Source: Blastobasis lacticolella
Taxonomy: Eukaryota; Arthropoda; Insecta; Lepidoptera; Blastobasidae
DNA length: 64,000 bases
Assembly: GCA_905147135.1 (NCBI GenBank)
Contig: LR990061.1
Location: forward strand, 4,006,026 to 4,070,025
Direction: 5' to 3'
The notes beneath the pieces are model-generated. The model did no database searches and had not been told where the DNA came from. It saw only the letters and a list, made by a program, of their open reading frames with translations. A program made the translations under genes and the position numbers. Positions 43,000 to 55,600 of the stretch are shown piece by piece. Numbering within the stretch: the first letter of the stretch is position 1; every line of letters starts with the position of its first letter.

Positions 43000-43470
43000 T
43001 AGCCCTCGTGCTCGGGAGCACAACCGCGCCACGATGATTGTTATTATTTTTGAAGAATGTAACAATCTGACTCGCCTTTAGACATATAATGCATCAACTT
43101 ACCTATGCTGTCTCACATAATATTATATACCCTAGTCGGGAGTGAGGAGTGCACTACATACTACAGGTCAATTGCGTCAAAGATTCCTTGGCTTGGCGGA
43201 ACCAACCAATGATAATAGTAGGTAACCTTTATCAATTGGACAGATAATCTCCATGCCATCTTTCCGATGTAGTAGCACAATTGAATAATGACTAAAGATA
43301 CGCGCGAACAAGTAAGTCTATAAAGTTTCGTAGCCAGTCACCTTTTCCATTCACTACAGTTCAGAGCACCGGACAACACATGTCCAATGGTCACAGGTGT
43401 ATCCAAATAGGAGTAAACAAAATATAAATAATTGAATGAACGGATTACTAGTGAATATTTATTCAAGCTT
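43000..43470. other. Upstream region of the sugar transporter gene
   Basis: Contains a small fragment of SINE A 3' end (ccctcgtgctcgggagcaca) at 43004-43024. No other repeat or gene; presumably includes proximal promoter sequence. Confidence 0.4.
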
Positions 43471-43480
43471 GTGACTGCAG

Positions 43481-43488
43481 TATATAAG
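43481..43488 (+). promoter_or_regulatory. TATA box of the sugar transporter gene
   Basis: TATATAAG lies about 100 bases upstream of the start codon at 43582. A start site some 25-30 bases downstream would give a short 5' UTR. Confidence 0.5.
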
Positions 43489-43581
43489 GTTGAACACAAT
43501 ATTAGAAGTGATTTTTTTTGTTTTCGTATATTGGATTTTTTTGAGATTATTTTTAAATAATAGTTTTTTCGCGAGGTGAAG

Positions 43582-43636
43582 ATGTTGGAAATAATATCGA
43601 ACCCAGTCTTCAGGCAGTATGCTATTGTTTTAACAG
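43582..43636 (+). CDS. Sugar transporter exon 1
   Basis: Codes for MLEIISNPVFRQYAIVLT plus one base. It is the only upstream ATG exon with a donor (ACAG|GTGAGT) whose phase fits exon 2. The joined reading QYAIVLTVNLSVISMGLG is a standard helix 1 for this family. Confidence 0.8.
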
Positions 43637-46600
43637 GTGAGTTCTCTATTATTTGTTTTTGATAAGTTTTCTGTTATAAGTAGTGATTTTTGATTATGCT
43701 ACTTCGCACTTGACATCATTATGTTCTTGCATTCCACTCGAACCTCGTGCTGTAATCGCGCGCCAATCAACTTAATATTAAAATACATATTCTTACATAC
43801 TTTCCACGGTGAAAGTATCTAATGTACGCTTGTTCTGAATAATAATTTTAAATGATTTTATTACTAAAATTTACGATCTTTTTTATAGATTTTAATGTAT
43901 AATATCCATAATATTGAGAATTATAATATAGGCTAAAAAATGAGATAATAAATAAACCTAAACCTACTGCATATTTAAGTTTAAATATATAATAATCGGT
44001 ACAAACGAAATATTTACATCTATAACAAATAAACTAATATTAAAACTAAAACATTAAAAAATAAAAAGTCTATTCTGAGAATATACTTCAAAAATATTAT
44101 TTAAAAAAATTTAAATAACGAAGTTAGTTTATCATAATTAGCCGCCCATTTATCTATTTACAAATATTTTCCATAAAAAATATAGATTTTGAGACTTTCG
44201 TAGTGGCCAAAAAGGATCCTTTTGTCATGGTGCCGCAGTTCCAAGGAACACCCCTTTCCATCTCAAATAGTATCGGGATCCTTGGTGTCGACATATTGGA
44301 CAGCGTGCGATTCCAGAGTCACCTAGAAGGTAAAGCTAAACTGGCTTCAAAAAAGCTTGGAGTGCTTAACCGGTCCAAGCGATACTTCACCCCAGGACAG
44401 CGCCTGCTGCTGTACAAGGCACAGGTGCGGTCTCATATGGAGTATTGTTCCCATCTGTGGGCCGGCAAAACTGCCGACCTGCTTAATCCTCTGGACTCCG
44501 TATAGAGACGCGCCGTACGAATTGTCGACGATCCAATACAAAAAAGCACGTTAGAACCACTGGCTAACCGAAGAGACTTCGGCTCCCTGTGTGTGTTCTA
44601 CCGGCTGTACAATGGGGAGTGTTCCGAGGAACTTTTCGATCTGGTGCCAACAGCACAATTTCGCCATCGCACCACCCGCCGTGGGCTGGGTACTCATCCC
44701 CACTACGAAGACCCTCTGTTGGTCACCACGCGAAGGTTTGAAAGAACGTTTCTCGCTCGTACGATTCGGATGTGGAATGATCTCCCAGCCAAAGTGTTTC
44801 CTTTGGACTATGACATGGGATCGTTCAAGAGGTATATTACGCATTGGTGACTCCCGTGGTGTTACTGATGTCCATAGGCGGCGGTGACCACTTTCCATCA
44901 GGTGGCCCGCATGCCTGTTTGTCTGCCGGATAACATTAAAAAATAAAAAATAAAATTCACTACACTTTCGTTACACATATTATCGGGTTTATTACCACGG
45001 TTAGTATTGTTTTTACCTCGATATTCCAATGCAGTTACTTCGTCACGTCAGTACGTCACGAGTAAACAAAAAAAGCGGTACAAAAACTCATTGCTGAGTT
45101 TTTTTTTAAATCTACAAGCAGCTGTATCGTGCGGGTCGGTGACGTTGGGGGACAGAGATCAATGACCGCAAAAAATCTGTGCAAAAATGACCGCTTTACA
45201 AGCAAGCTTGAAGACATAAATATAATATAACACATGTTACATACCGACACTTTGATATTGCTCATACGTTTTTGAACTTCCTTAAAAGGTACCACGGTAA
45301 AGCATTTAATACTTATTACCTGTATCTATATTTGATTTCGCTTGAGACAAACAATAAACAGTGTTATCGCAACATTAGTATCGTTTTCATTATTATGACT
45401 AGTGATAATATTACCAATTTAAAGTCATTATCTTGTCGTGATAATCTTACTAATAGGTACTTTACCTAAATGAGAAAGTTCGAATGTGTGTTAATCACGC
45501 GAAAATTCGAAATCTATTGATTTTAATGAAATACGCATAAACGTACATACGCCATATAAAATAAAATAACTAATTAATACTCTGGGACAAATACACAGCG
45601 CCATTTAGCACAAAACTAAGCAAAGCTTGTGATATGGGAGCTAGATAACTGAGAATATTACTTAAGCACTTTTATTATAATTACATAGGTAACACAGTTT
45701 CACTCAGAAGCTTAACTTTTAATTCAATACTTTTTAAATTACATTGGTAACACCTAAAGTGAACGGTTAAAAAATAGGAAAAATCAGCGTCATGCATCAA
45801 AATTCAAAATATTGAATTTTAAACCAAAAACAAAATTTAATATTACGCAGACGATATCGTGAGCTGATCCTTATAAATAAAATAAAAAAAAATCCTTGGA
45901 CAATTCATACAGCTCTAGCCCCAAAGTAAGCAAGCTTGTGTTATGGGTACCAGAGAACTGATAAACTTCTTATATATTTTTAAAGACATACTTTTTATAC
46001 ATTCAACACCCAGAACCGTAATAACCTGGAACTATCAATAAGAAGCGTAATCTTCTAAACTCTAAAAAGCTTATTAATCTATTTAAATCATTTAGAGTGT
46101 CAACAAGATATATTTGATTCATAAGTAGGTAAGTATTTTATACCATTAAGGTGGCAAACAAGCTTGCGGCTTGCCTGATGGTAAGCAGTTACCGCAGTGG
46201 ACGTTTGCAATACCAGAGGCATCACCCATGCGTTGCCGACCCCGTAAAAACGTTTTCAAACATTTAATTATGTTGTTTTATGTGGAATTACCAAAAGACA
46301 ATTCGATTATATATTATAAACTCCGCAGTGAGCAGCTATTATGCAAAGCGTCTCGAATTTTAAACTATTTATTCAGAGATATAGAATCAACAAAGAATGT
46401 AGGTACAAAAATTTTAGAAAAATTCTACTTTCCAAATCATATACTTGTATACTCTTTATTGCACAAAAAAAACATGATAAATCATAATATCAATATAAAA
46501 TAATGTACAAAGATGATCTTATTCCTAAAACAGATCTATTGCAGCCAACACATTTGCAAGCACACATTCACATTGCAATAGAAAAAATATTAAAAATAAT

Positions 46601-49600
46601 TTCAAACCCCAATTAGCAGATCAATCAAAAATCCGCCGGAAGTTGCCATTTCCAGTCCTGTGGGATTAATGTGGCTATGAAATTAACTTAAATTTTGGAC
46701 TTCCATGTCTTTAAATTTATTGAAATTTATTAAAATTGGTAACAGAATATGGCAATGGCAGCCCCCGACGGGTATTTTAATCGATCTGCTAGTCCGCGGT
46801 ATTATAAAATTAAAAAATTGCCATGATTTCCACCGTTGTAGGTTTTTTATTCTATACTTTTTCATTTACAATATTTACATGTCTAAAATTTTCTTAAGAA
46901 GCGGTCGCCTGGTTTTTTTTCACCCTGTTCATACAATATTCTCACGCCCGTTTAATACTCTTTTTTATGAGGACATTTAAAGCTTCTTTAGGTTTGTTAT
47001 TTGACGTTTCGTGCACCAATGTCAGCTTCATAGTCATACTATTGTAGTATAATGTTTGTGTGCCCAATTCTGTCTATATTTGGACATGTCCTCCCCAAGG
47101 CGCGACACTCAGATTGGTTCTTTACTAGATATGAGTTGTATTTCAATAGGTATTTCTTTATTTAATGGTCATCAACATAACAACCACTAAATAAAACTAA
47201 GTAATCTAACAATATGTATTTAAATCTAAATGGTGCTACACATTGAAGTAACGACAGCATTACAATATAGAAATGACAGTAAACATAGTAAACATAACTT
47301 ACATTTTGTATACATATATAATACTTAAATGAAACTTGATAGAAAGTCGGTGGCCGAGCTGGTCCTGGATCATGGTCAAGGATGACCCCGGGCCCTCGTA
47401 CGCGAGAGCACAACTGGGACATTATTGCCAAGATGATAATGATGATGATGATTTAAATGAAACTAGAATCAAATAGAATTTATAATTGACTAATAAATAA
47501 CTGAAATCCTAATTCTTATAAATATCTCCAAGGCTTACAGAAGATTAAGTTTTATTTTGAATAGAGTGGCTGCACAGCTCAGATGTCTTGAACCTATGGG
47601 GATTGTCCGCCAAGATGTCCAATGCATTATATGATCTAATTAGACGATTTAGGGGTGAATATTGCCCGAGATTGTTTTTTTTTTTTGTTTTATGTAATAT
47701 GGCAGACAAACAGGCAATCGGACCATCTGAAGGAATGTGGTATCTAAATCGGTCAATCCGTTTTGGAGATTACGGTTTGTTTGCGCGGAAAATGGTTATT
47801 ACAGCGGTCTCTGACGAGGTAAAACCATAACACCTATCTAAGAACTATCGCTGATGAATCACAAATCCACAGAAAAAAACGTATCTAAATCGTTGAAGCC
47901 ATTCTGGAGATGAATTATGACATTGAGTTGCACAAACACACACACACACAAACACACAACTCTCACCACAAACTCATATACCCTCTCCATTCCGTCGTGG
48001 GTAAAAAGGAAAAGTTTAAAAGTAGAGTGAGAGAAAAGATGGGGAGCAATCGGTGATGAGGGATAAAGGTAATGTGACAAGAAAGGTGCTGAATATGAAT
48101 GTTAATGGAAAATATGGATATACTGTCTATAAATGATTAATGGACCCGGCGCGACTTTGTCCGCGTACACCTACTTTGCCAGTACCAATCCTTTTTTTTC
48201 TTGCTTATAAACCTTCCTCTTGAATCACTCTATCTATTGTTTAAAACCGCATTAAAATCCCTTGCGCAGTTTAAAGGATCTAAGCGTACGTAGATACTTA
48301 GGGACAGACGGCGAAAAGCGACTTTATTTTATACGTGCGTTTATTATGGCGTGCAGGTGAAAGTGGTTAGTATCGACATAATGAGTAGGGTTAATTAAAA
48401 TAAAGAATGAAACCTCACCTAGTGGAATAAAAGCAGGTAGATGGTGGTGATAAATATTTGTCACAGAATCATGATCCTATGCTCTTATGGTGAGGGAAAA
48501 CATCGTCAGGTTCCCCTGGTAGCCACGGAGGTCAGATGAAAGTCGCTCCACTGTAATTATCTGACTTGCCAAATCCTGGATCATGGTCAAGTCCCTGTCC
48601 CTATCATCTTTTAAACTACGCAACGGATTTTAATGAGGTTTATAAACAAGAAAAGAAAGGGTTGGTAATTACGGTAGGTGTAGGGCAGATGTATAGTAGG
48701 TGTAGGGTCGGTGTAGGGTAGGTGAAAAGTGGGTGTAGGGTATGGTAGGAATAGGGATAGGGTAGTGTAGGAGTAGGACGCTACGCGAACGAAGTCGTGC
48801 CGGGTCTGTAATGTAACATTTGTCACGTCTCTCCACGACCTCGCAGTGGCAGACAATGTTTATAGTACCTCCACCTTACAGAATACCCCAGCTGAACAAT
48901 CGCTTTTAAATAGTATTCTGTTCCTGCCAGTGGATAAGGACAGTGCTCCATGGGGTGGGGATTTGGGGAACCGAGGCTTTTGCAGTGGAGGGACATTTGC
49001 CTTTTTGCTGCCAGAGCAACGTGTTATAGAGGTGGGCAGCGCATTAGCGATACTCTTGGTGTTGCTTATGTCTATAGGCAGTGGTGACCACTTTCCATCA
49101 GGTGGCCCGCTTGCCTGTTTACCTATCGTATGATTAAAAAAAATCTTCGCTGACTCCGTGACTACGTCTCTGTTGTAGAAAAAAACGCTTAATTCCAATC
49201 AAGATCCTGCATGCTGTGCCTGCATGGTCACCGTCATCCGTGTCAGATAAGTTTGTGGTACTGCAATCTCTGGAGATCCAGAAAATCTGGACTTAAAAGA
49301 TCGTAGTATCGATTTAAAGACGACAGGAAATGATAACTTTTATTGATACTGATAACTGATTGAAATTTTTATCATATTCATCTTTATAAAAAATTATGTA
49401 GAATGGACTTTATCCCTCTATCTAAAGATCGATATAACCTAATCGGGAAATGTAATCGTAAGCCACTTATAAAATAAGGATTTATGTAAACATTGTGATA
49501 GGTATACTCGTATACATGATTAAATCGGCAGACAAAACACATTGTAGTCTATCTAGACAAAAAAGGTGCGTCGACGCACCTTTGTCCTTTATAGATTCAC

Positions 49601-52600
49601 ATTGACACTTGACAAAGAGTATCTGCAAATAAGTAGGTAGTCTAAATGGGAGATTTTACGAGAGCCGATTAAAAATACAAAATAATCATCATCATCTTGG
49701 CGTTAATGTCCCGGTTGTGCTCTCGCGCACGAGGGCCCGGGGTCCGCCGTGACCATGATGGATTTCGCCAGGTCAGGTAATTACAGTGGAGCGACTGCCA
49801 TCTGATCTCCATGTCCCTGCTACCAGGGGAACCTGACCAGATTGGATCATGATTACACATCCATGATGTCGCCTGAATGTGCAGGTTTCATCACGATGTT
49901 TTCCCTCACCGTAAGAGCATCGGTTAGTATTTAACTAATGTACATAATCAAGAAAACAGTTATTGGTACATGGCCGGAGCGGGATTCGATCCCGGGACCT
50001 CTGGCTTACGAGTTAGATACTCTAACCGCTCGGCCACCAACGCTCTTAAATTAAAATTAAAAAGACAAAATAGTTCTAATAATTGTAATAGATGGCGTTG
50101 ATTAGGCACGATTCTCAAAAATAAATCAAAATGCGACCGTTAGATGCATAAAAATTTACACATTTTACGATTTCTTCTCAGAAAGGGTACTAAAACTAAG
50201 TATATTTTCACGAAACACCTTTCCGAGTAATATCAGTAACCATATTCAATACTTGAGAATCCTGTCTAAACAGCTCCATCTAGTGAGGCACGGCCGAACT
50301 ACACTTTAAACTTTTTAAAGTAGCTGTCTGAAACCCCCCCGTTCAGCTAATAAAAATACGGATATTACAAAGATTCTACGTCCAGTCGCACATACGTAAA
50401 ACTCGTCACTTTGCATACAGCTCCTGTGGATCCTTTTATTTGTTCGACGGTACCCATAAGTAGCCACCAATGTGTAGCCTAGTAATAGATATCACGAAAT
50501 GATAAAGAATCAACTGATTTTCTAGATATAAGTTGCACAATATAATTTTCGTTTGTTACACAATATTTCACAACATTAAGAAATACCTTATTTACACTAA
50601 GTAGGTACGTAATTTAACACTGTTTTTGAACAATCGAACCTATATAGATAGGTTCGCCGATTTTTGAAAGTATAAAATTAAATTTAATATGTACACGACT
50701 GCGGCAATGTAATAAAAAACAAATGTGTTCGGTTGGTTAAAAACAGTGTTAAATTACGTACCTACTTATTGTAAATAAGGTATTTCTTAATGTTGTGAAA
50801 TATTGTGTAACAAACGAAAATTATATTGTGCAACTTATATCTAGAAAATCAGTTGATTCTTTATCATTTCGTGATATCTATTACTAGGCGGATTTTAATG
50901 TGGTTTTCAACAAAAGAGTGATTCATGAGGAAGGTTTATAAGCAAGAAAATAGGGTAGGTAGTGGTAAATTAAGTATACGCGAACGAAGTCGCGCCGGGT
51001 CCACTAGTTATCTACTAATAACCAAATGTCTCATTTCTATATTATAGAAATTATCCCATAAACATTATGTTAATATCTTCGCCCTCAGTTTACTAATTAG
51101 TAAAATGAGGGCGTAATACTATTATTACGTTGCATAGTTTAAAAGATCTAAGCGTGCATATATACATACATAGGGCAGACCGGTGGGAAGCCACTTTGTT
51201 TTTGTTAAAACTGTTTAGGACCTGGCTGTTTTGGTTTACAATGAGAACACTATGTATATTTCTATTTGATGTGTGTCAATACTTTTGTTTGATACTGCTT
51301 GCCAATATACCTTCCAATACACTGTGCAATTTATTTATATATTTTATCCAACTAAATATAAGTGTTTTATACTATGTACATTAGTAGAGGGCTTTTTCAT
51401 TCTACATAGTGACAAACGAGCAGACAGCCTGATGGCATGTGGTAACTGTCGCCCATGATATCTGGTACGGCGCATTCGTGGCGCATTCGTGGCGTATTCG
51501 TAACGCGTTCGTGAGATTTGGTTGCTTAAAGCAGAAATTTACCAGATATACAGATACTAGTTTGCACGAACGCTATCGAAAATGAGGTAGTTATTAGGTT
51601 TAATGATATGCAGGTACTTATTGTCAAGTAGCACTCCATGTGAATTATTCTAATTATCACTATATCATTGTTATGAATAAACACCCGACCCGGTTACCCC
51701 ACTTTTGCTGTCAGTTACGTTATACATAGACTAATATGTCTCATATTAAAACAAAATTAAGTTCACACAAGAGTTCACTTCTTAACTTGAGCCTCCTCTG
51801 AACTAGCTACGCAAAAATTTACGAAGTAAATCTTAGTGGTTCATTGTCCGCTGACTACATGACAATTGTGGCGGCATTGTCATGTGGTCTATGGACCGTA
51901 AACTTGTTAAACACATAATCATCATCATCATCACAGCCCATATCAGTCCTGCAAAACTTAGGAGAACGTGGAGATAATTGCAATAATCTCCACGCTCGGT
52001 AGGCGGGTTGGAGATCGCAGTGTTGTAAATATGATTGTTTCATTAAAATCGGTACAGCAATTTAGATAATATTTGAGTAGGTATAGGTATGTAAACTTAG
52101 TCGAGGATTGTCCGACTTTTTCCGTCGGTTAGGTTAGTTGTTATCCGGCTGTCTGCCCATTTATCCCGTAGCATACAAATAATTGTGAACTTTCTACAGT
52201 GAACCTCTCCGTGATATCCATGGGGCTTGGACTCGCGTGGCCTTCACCGGTGCTGATCAAACTGACAGACGACTCCCAAACAATACTCCCGCATCCAGTC
52301 ACAGAAGAGGAAGGCTCCTGGATCGTGTCTGTTGGAGTATTGGTTGCACCTTTCAGTACGTATAATTCAAAGATATCACTTTGATGCATAGAGGTTTTTT
52401 AACTAGGCTGGCAGTTGACCACCATCCTGTTAGAGTGAATAGGCTGTGTGTGGTAAGGGTGCAGGGAGTTAATAATTCATCGATAACATAGCCTATTTGA
52501 GCTCATGTTTACACGAACTCACACACGTTCAACTCTATTTCTCCTATCTAAATTGTTGTATACAGACGGAAGTCTTCGTTAGTTAATCACTGTGTAGGAA

Positions 52601-55600
52601 TTCACGAAAGAGCAGGAAGTCAAACCCTATATAATACATAATGTACATCCACTCCACCGCCAGAACCTGGCTACAACAGCAGCCGGTGCTTTAATATTAT
52701 TTGGTCGATTAAGACTGATCTGCCACGTTTCATGCATGAAGTAGTACTAGTTTACTTATTATCAGAACACAATAACGAAAGTATTGTTCCTTCCTGGCAA
52801 AGGAGTCAACAGACACTAGATTAAAAATATTAAGCAACGATCAAGAAAACTACGAATACTTAAGATTCAAGATTGTGCAGCGAAAATGTTGAACCATAAT
52901 ATATTTATTACGTTTTCATTGTGTTGACAGGACTGACAAGCCCGTAATTTATCACTCACTCATCAAGTAATAACACCTTTCCGTTTAAATAAGAACTCAA
53001 TTATTGCTTGGCAACTATAATTGAAGAGGCAACTTTTAACAATTGACAGAATCCATCGCAAATTAAAAAAATACAAGACAGATCCCTCTCGAGTGACATG
53101 CAATCTGTTGGTAGACTATAATGTAGTAGTTTTTTTTTTTTTTTTTATGTCATACTGTAGGCAAACAGGCAAGCGGAGCACCTGATGGAAAGTGGTCACC
53201 ACTGCCTATAGACATTAGCAACACCAAGAGTATCGCTAATGCGTTGCCCACCTCTATAACACGTTGCTCTGGCAGCAAAAAGCAAATGCCACTCCACTGC
53301 CAAAGCCACGGTTCCCCAAATCCCCACCCCATGGAGCACTGGAAACCTTAGTCACCGGCAGAAACACAATACTATTTAAAAGAGTATTATTTAGCTGCGA
53401 TATTCTGTAAGGTGGAGGTACTTCCCCAGTCGGGCGGCTCCAATTCGAACGAGATACCCCGCTATGCCCTACCTCTCTTAAAATCGTGTAGTCGTAATGT
53501 AGTAGTCGGTAAATAATGCAAAACGGCCGAGTCATGAGGAGCTGAGTTCGAACCCCAGTGCCGTCATGTACTAATGACTCTTTTCTAAGTCATATACATT
53601 AGTTGTACATGACATGTACACTAACCGATGCTCTTACGGTGAGGGAAAACATCATGGTGAAACCTTCACATTCAGGCGACTGAATGTGTAACCATTATTA
53701 AATCTAGTCAGGTTCTTCTGGTCACGGTGGTCAGATGGCAGTCGCTCTATTGTAATTACCTGATCTGCTAAATCTTGGATCATCCCGACCCTCCCTACTG
53801 ACCTATAGGACATACGGACCGAGTCAGACTATACTCACAGGAGGTCGCTTGCTTACAATACAAACATACCGCCAACATGTATACATTACCTATGCATTAC
53901 CATCAGCAGTTTTTGATACTAGATTTTATTTAACAGCAATATTACTGCCGGGAATCCTCGTAGACCTCATAGGTCGGAAGTACTGCGTGCTGATCAGTGG
54001 CCTTCCGAAGTTCATCGCTGCTCTGATGTTCATCTTCGCGTCAGAGGTCTGGGTTATTATCTTCGGGCGGGCTCTAAACGGCATCGGTGACGTTTTCCTT
54101 ATGACCGTTGTGCCGATATACGCCTCGGAGATTGCCAGTGTAAGTTTGCTTGGAAACAATTGTTTAACTTAAATATAATACTTAAAAACAGTAGGACAAC
54201 AAGGTCATTGAGGTCAATAACTTCCGACGTAAGGAGAGGTGTTAGTATGAATCTGGGTGGCATCGTGTTTCCCGAATGGACCTGATTTCAGTTCCATTTT
54301 AGATTAGAAATTTATTTATATGGTTATTAGCCTTATTTCATTACGATCTATTCAGGAGTTTACGAGTAGGTAAAATAATGTAGACTTTGTCGTCGTTTTC
54401 CGATAACTGTCGGTTATAATAAATAAATATGCTTGGACAAATTCACAGTACTATCTAGCCCCAAAATAAGCAAAGCTCGTGTTATGGGTGTTAGATAACT
54501 GATAGACTACTTATACTTATATTTTTTTAAATACACATTACACGCAGACCGTAACAGTAATTAAAATTCATCATTTCAATTTCTGCTCGGCCGGGATTCG
54601 AACCACTCAGGTCGTCGGTTACCTAACCTTACTTAGGGAAGAAGCACTTATCAATTCGAAAAGGAAAAGTTACCACCTTAACGGTCATTACGGCGGGGCA
54701 TTGCCATTATACAGCTGATTAGTGTGCATTGAGGAAATGTTGTTAGAGAGGTTATGGATAAGTACCCATATTCCGTTACCAATAAATACTTTTCTTCTCC
54801 ATTTCAGAAAGAAATACGAGGCTCCCTTGGGACGTTCTTTCAGATACTGTGCTCCTTCGGCATTCTGATGATGCTGTCAATCGGACCATTCGTCTCATAC
54901 CTCACCGTGAACCTGGTTTTCATTGGTGTCATAACGTTAGTCTTCATACCAGTGATATTCCTGCCAGATACCCCGTACTCTCTTTATGCTAAAGGCAAGT
55001 CAAAGCTAGTTCTTTCTTTAAATGTATTGATAACTGGCGAAGTGGCGGTACATCGTCTCTGCCCTACCTGTGGAAAAGAGGCATGGGCGGTATGTATGTA
55101 TGTGTATGTATAAATGCTTACAGAACTTGATTTATTTTCATCCCATACTTGGTATTTAGGGGTTATTACAATGCAAAAGTACATAATCATATCGCATATC
55201 ATCTACAATACTCTTCGAGGTTTAAATATGTAGTATCGCAAATGCGTTGCTTTAAGAAATATTACTTACTTACTGCGCTGACTCAGCGACCTAAAGTGGA
55301 TCTTGGCCTCCGACACCAAATATCGCCACCTCTTTTTATCCTGCGCCATCTTCTGCTTATTGAGGATACCCACCAAGAAATATTGCGTTGAGTTATTTAT
55401 TTATTACTGTCAAATTGTTATTTTCAGGCCGTAAGGAAGATGCTGTGAAAGTTCTCACTTTTTTACGTGGCTCGGAAACAGCAGCTAACGACGAATTGAA
55501 AGAATACGCTCTTTCTACGAGTGACAATAAAGACGACGAGGTCGATAAGAAACAACTGTTCAAGAACAAAATATTCTTAAAGTCCGTCTTCCTGGTCATC

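Noticed and set aside
52141..52389. 82-codon frame on minus strand over sugar transporter exon 2
   Set aside because: It is the antisense shadow of a strongly supported exon with matching splice sites and phase.
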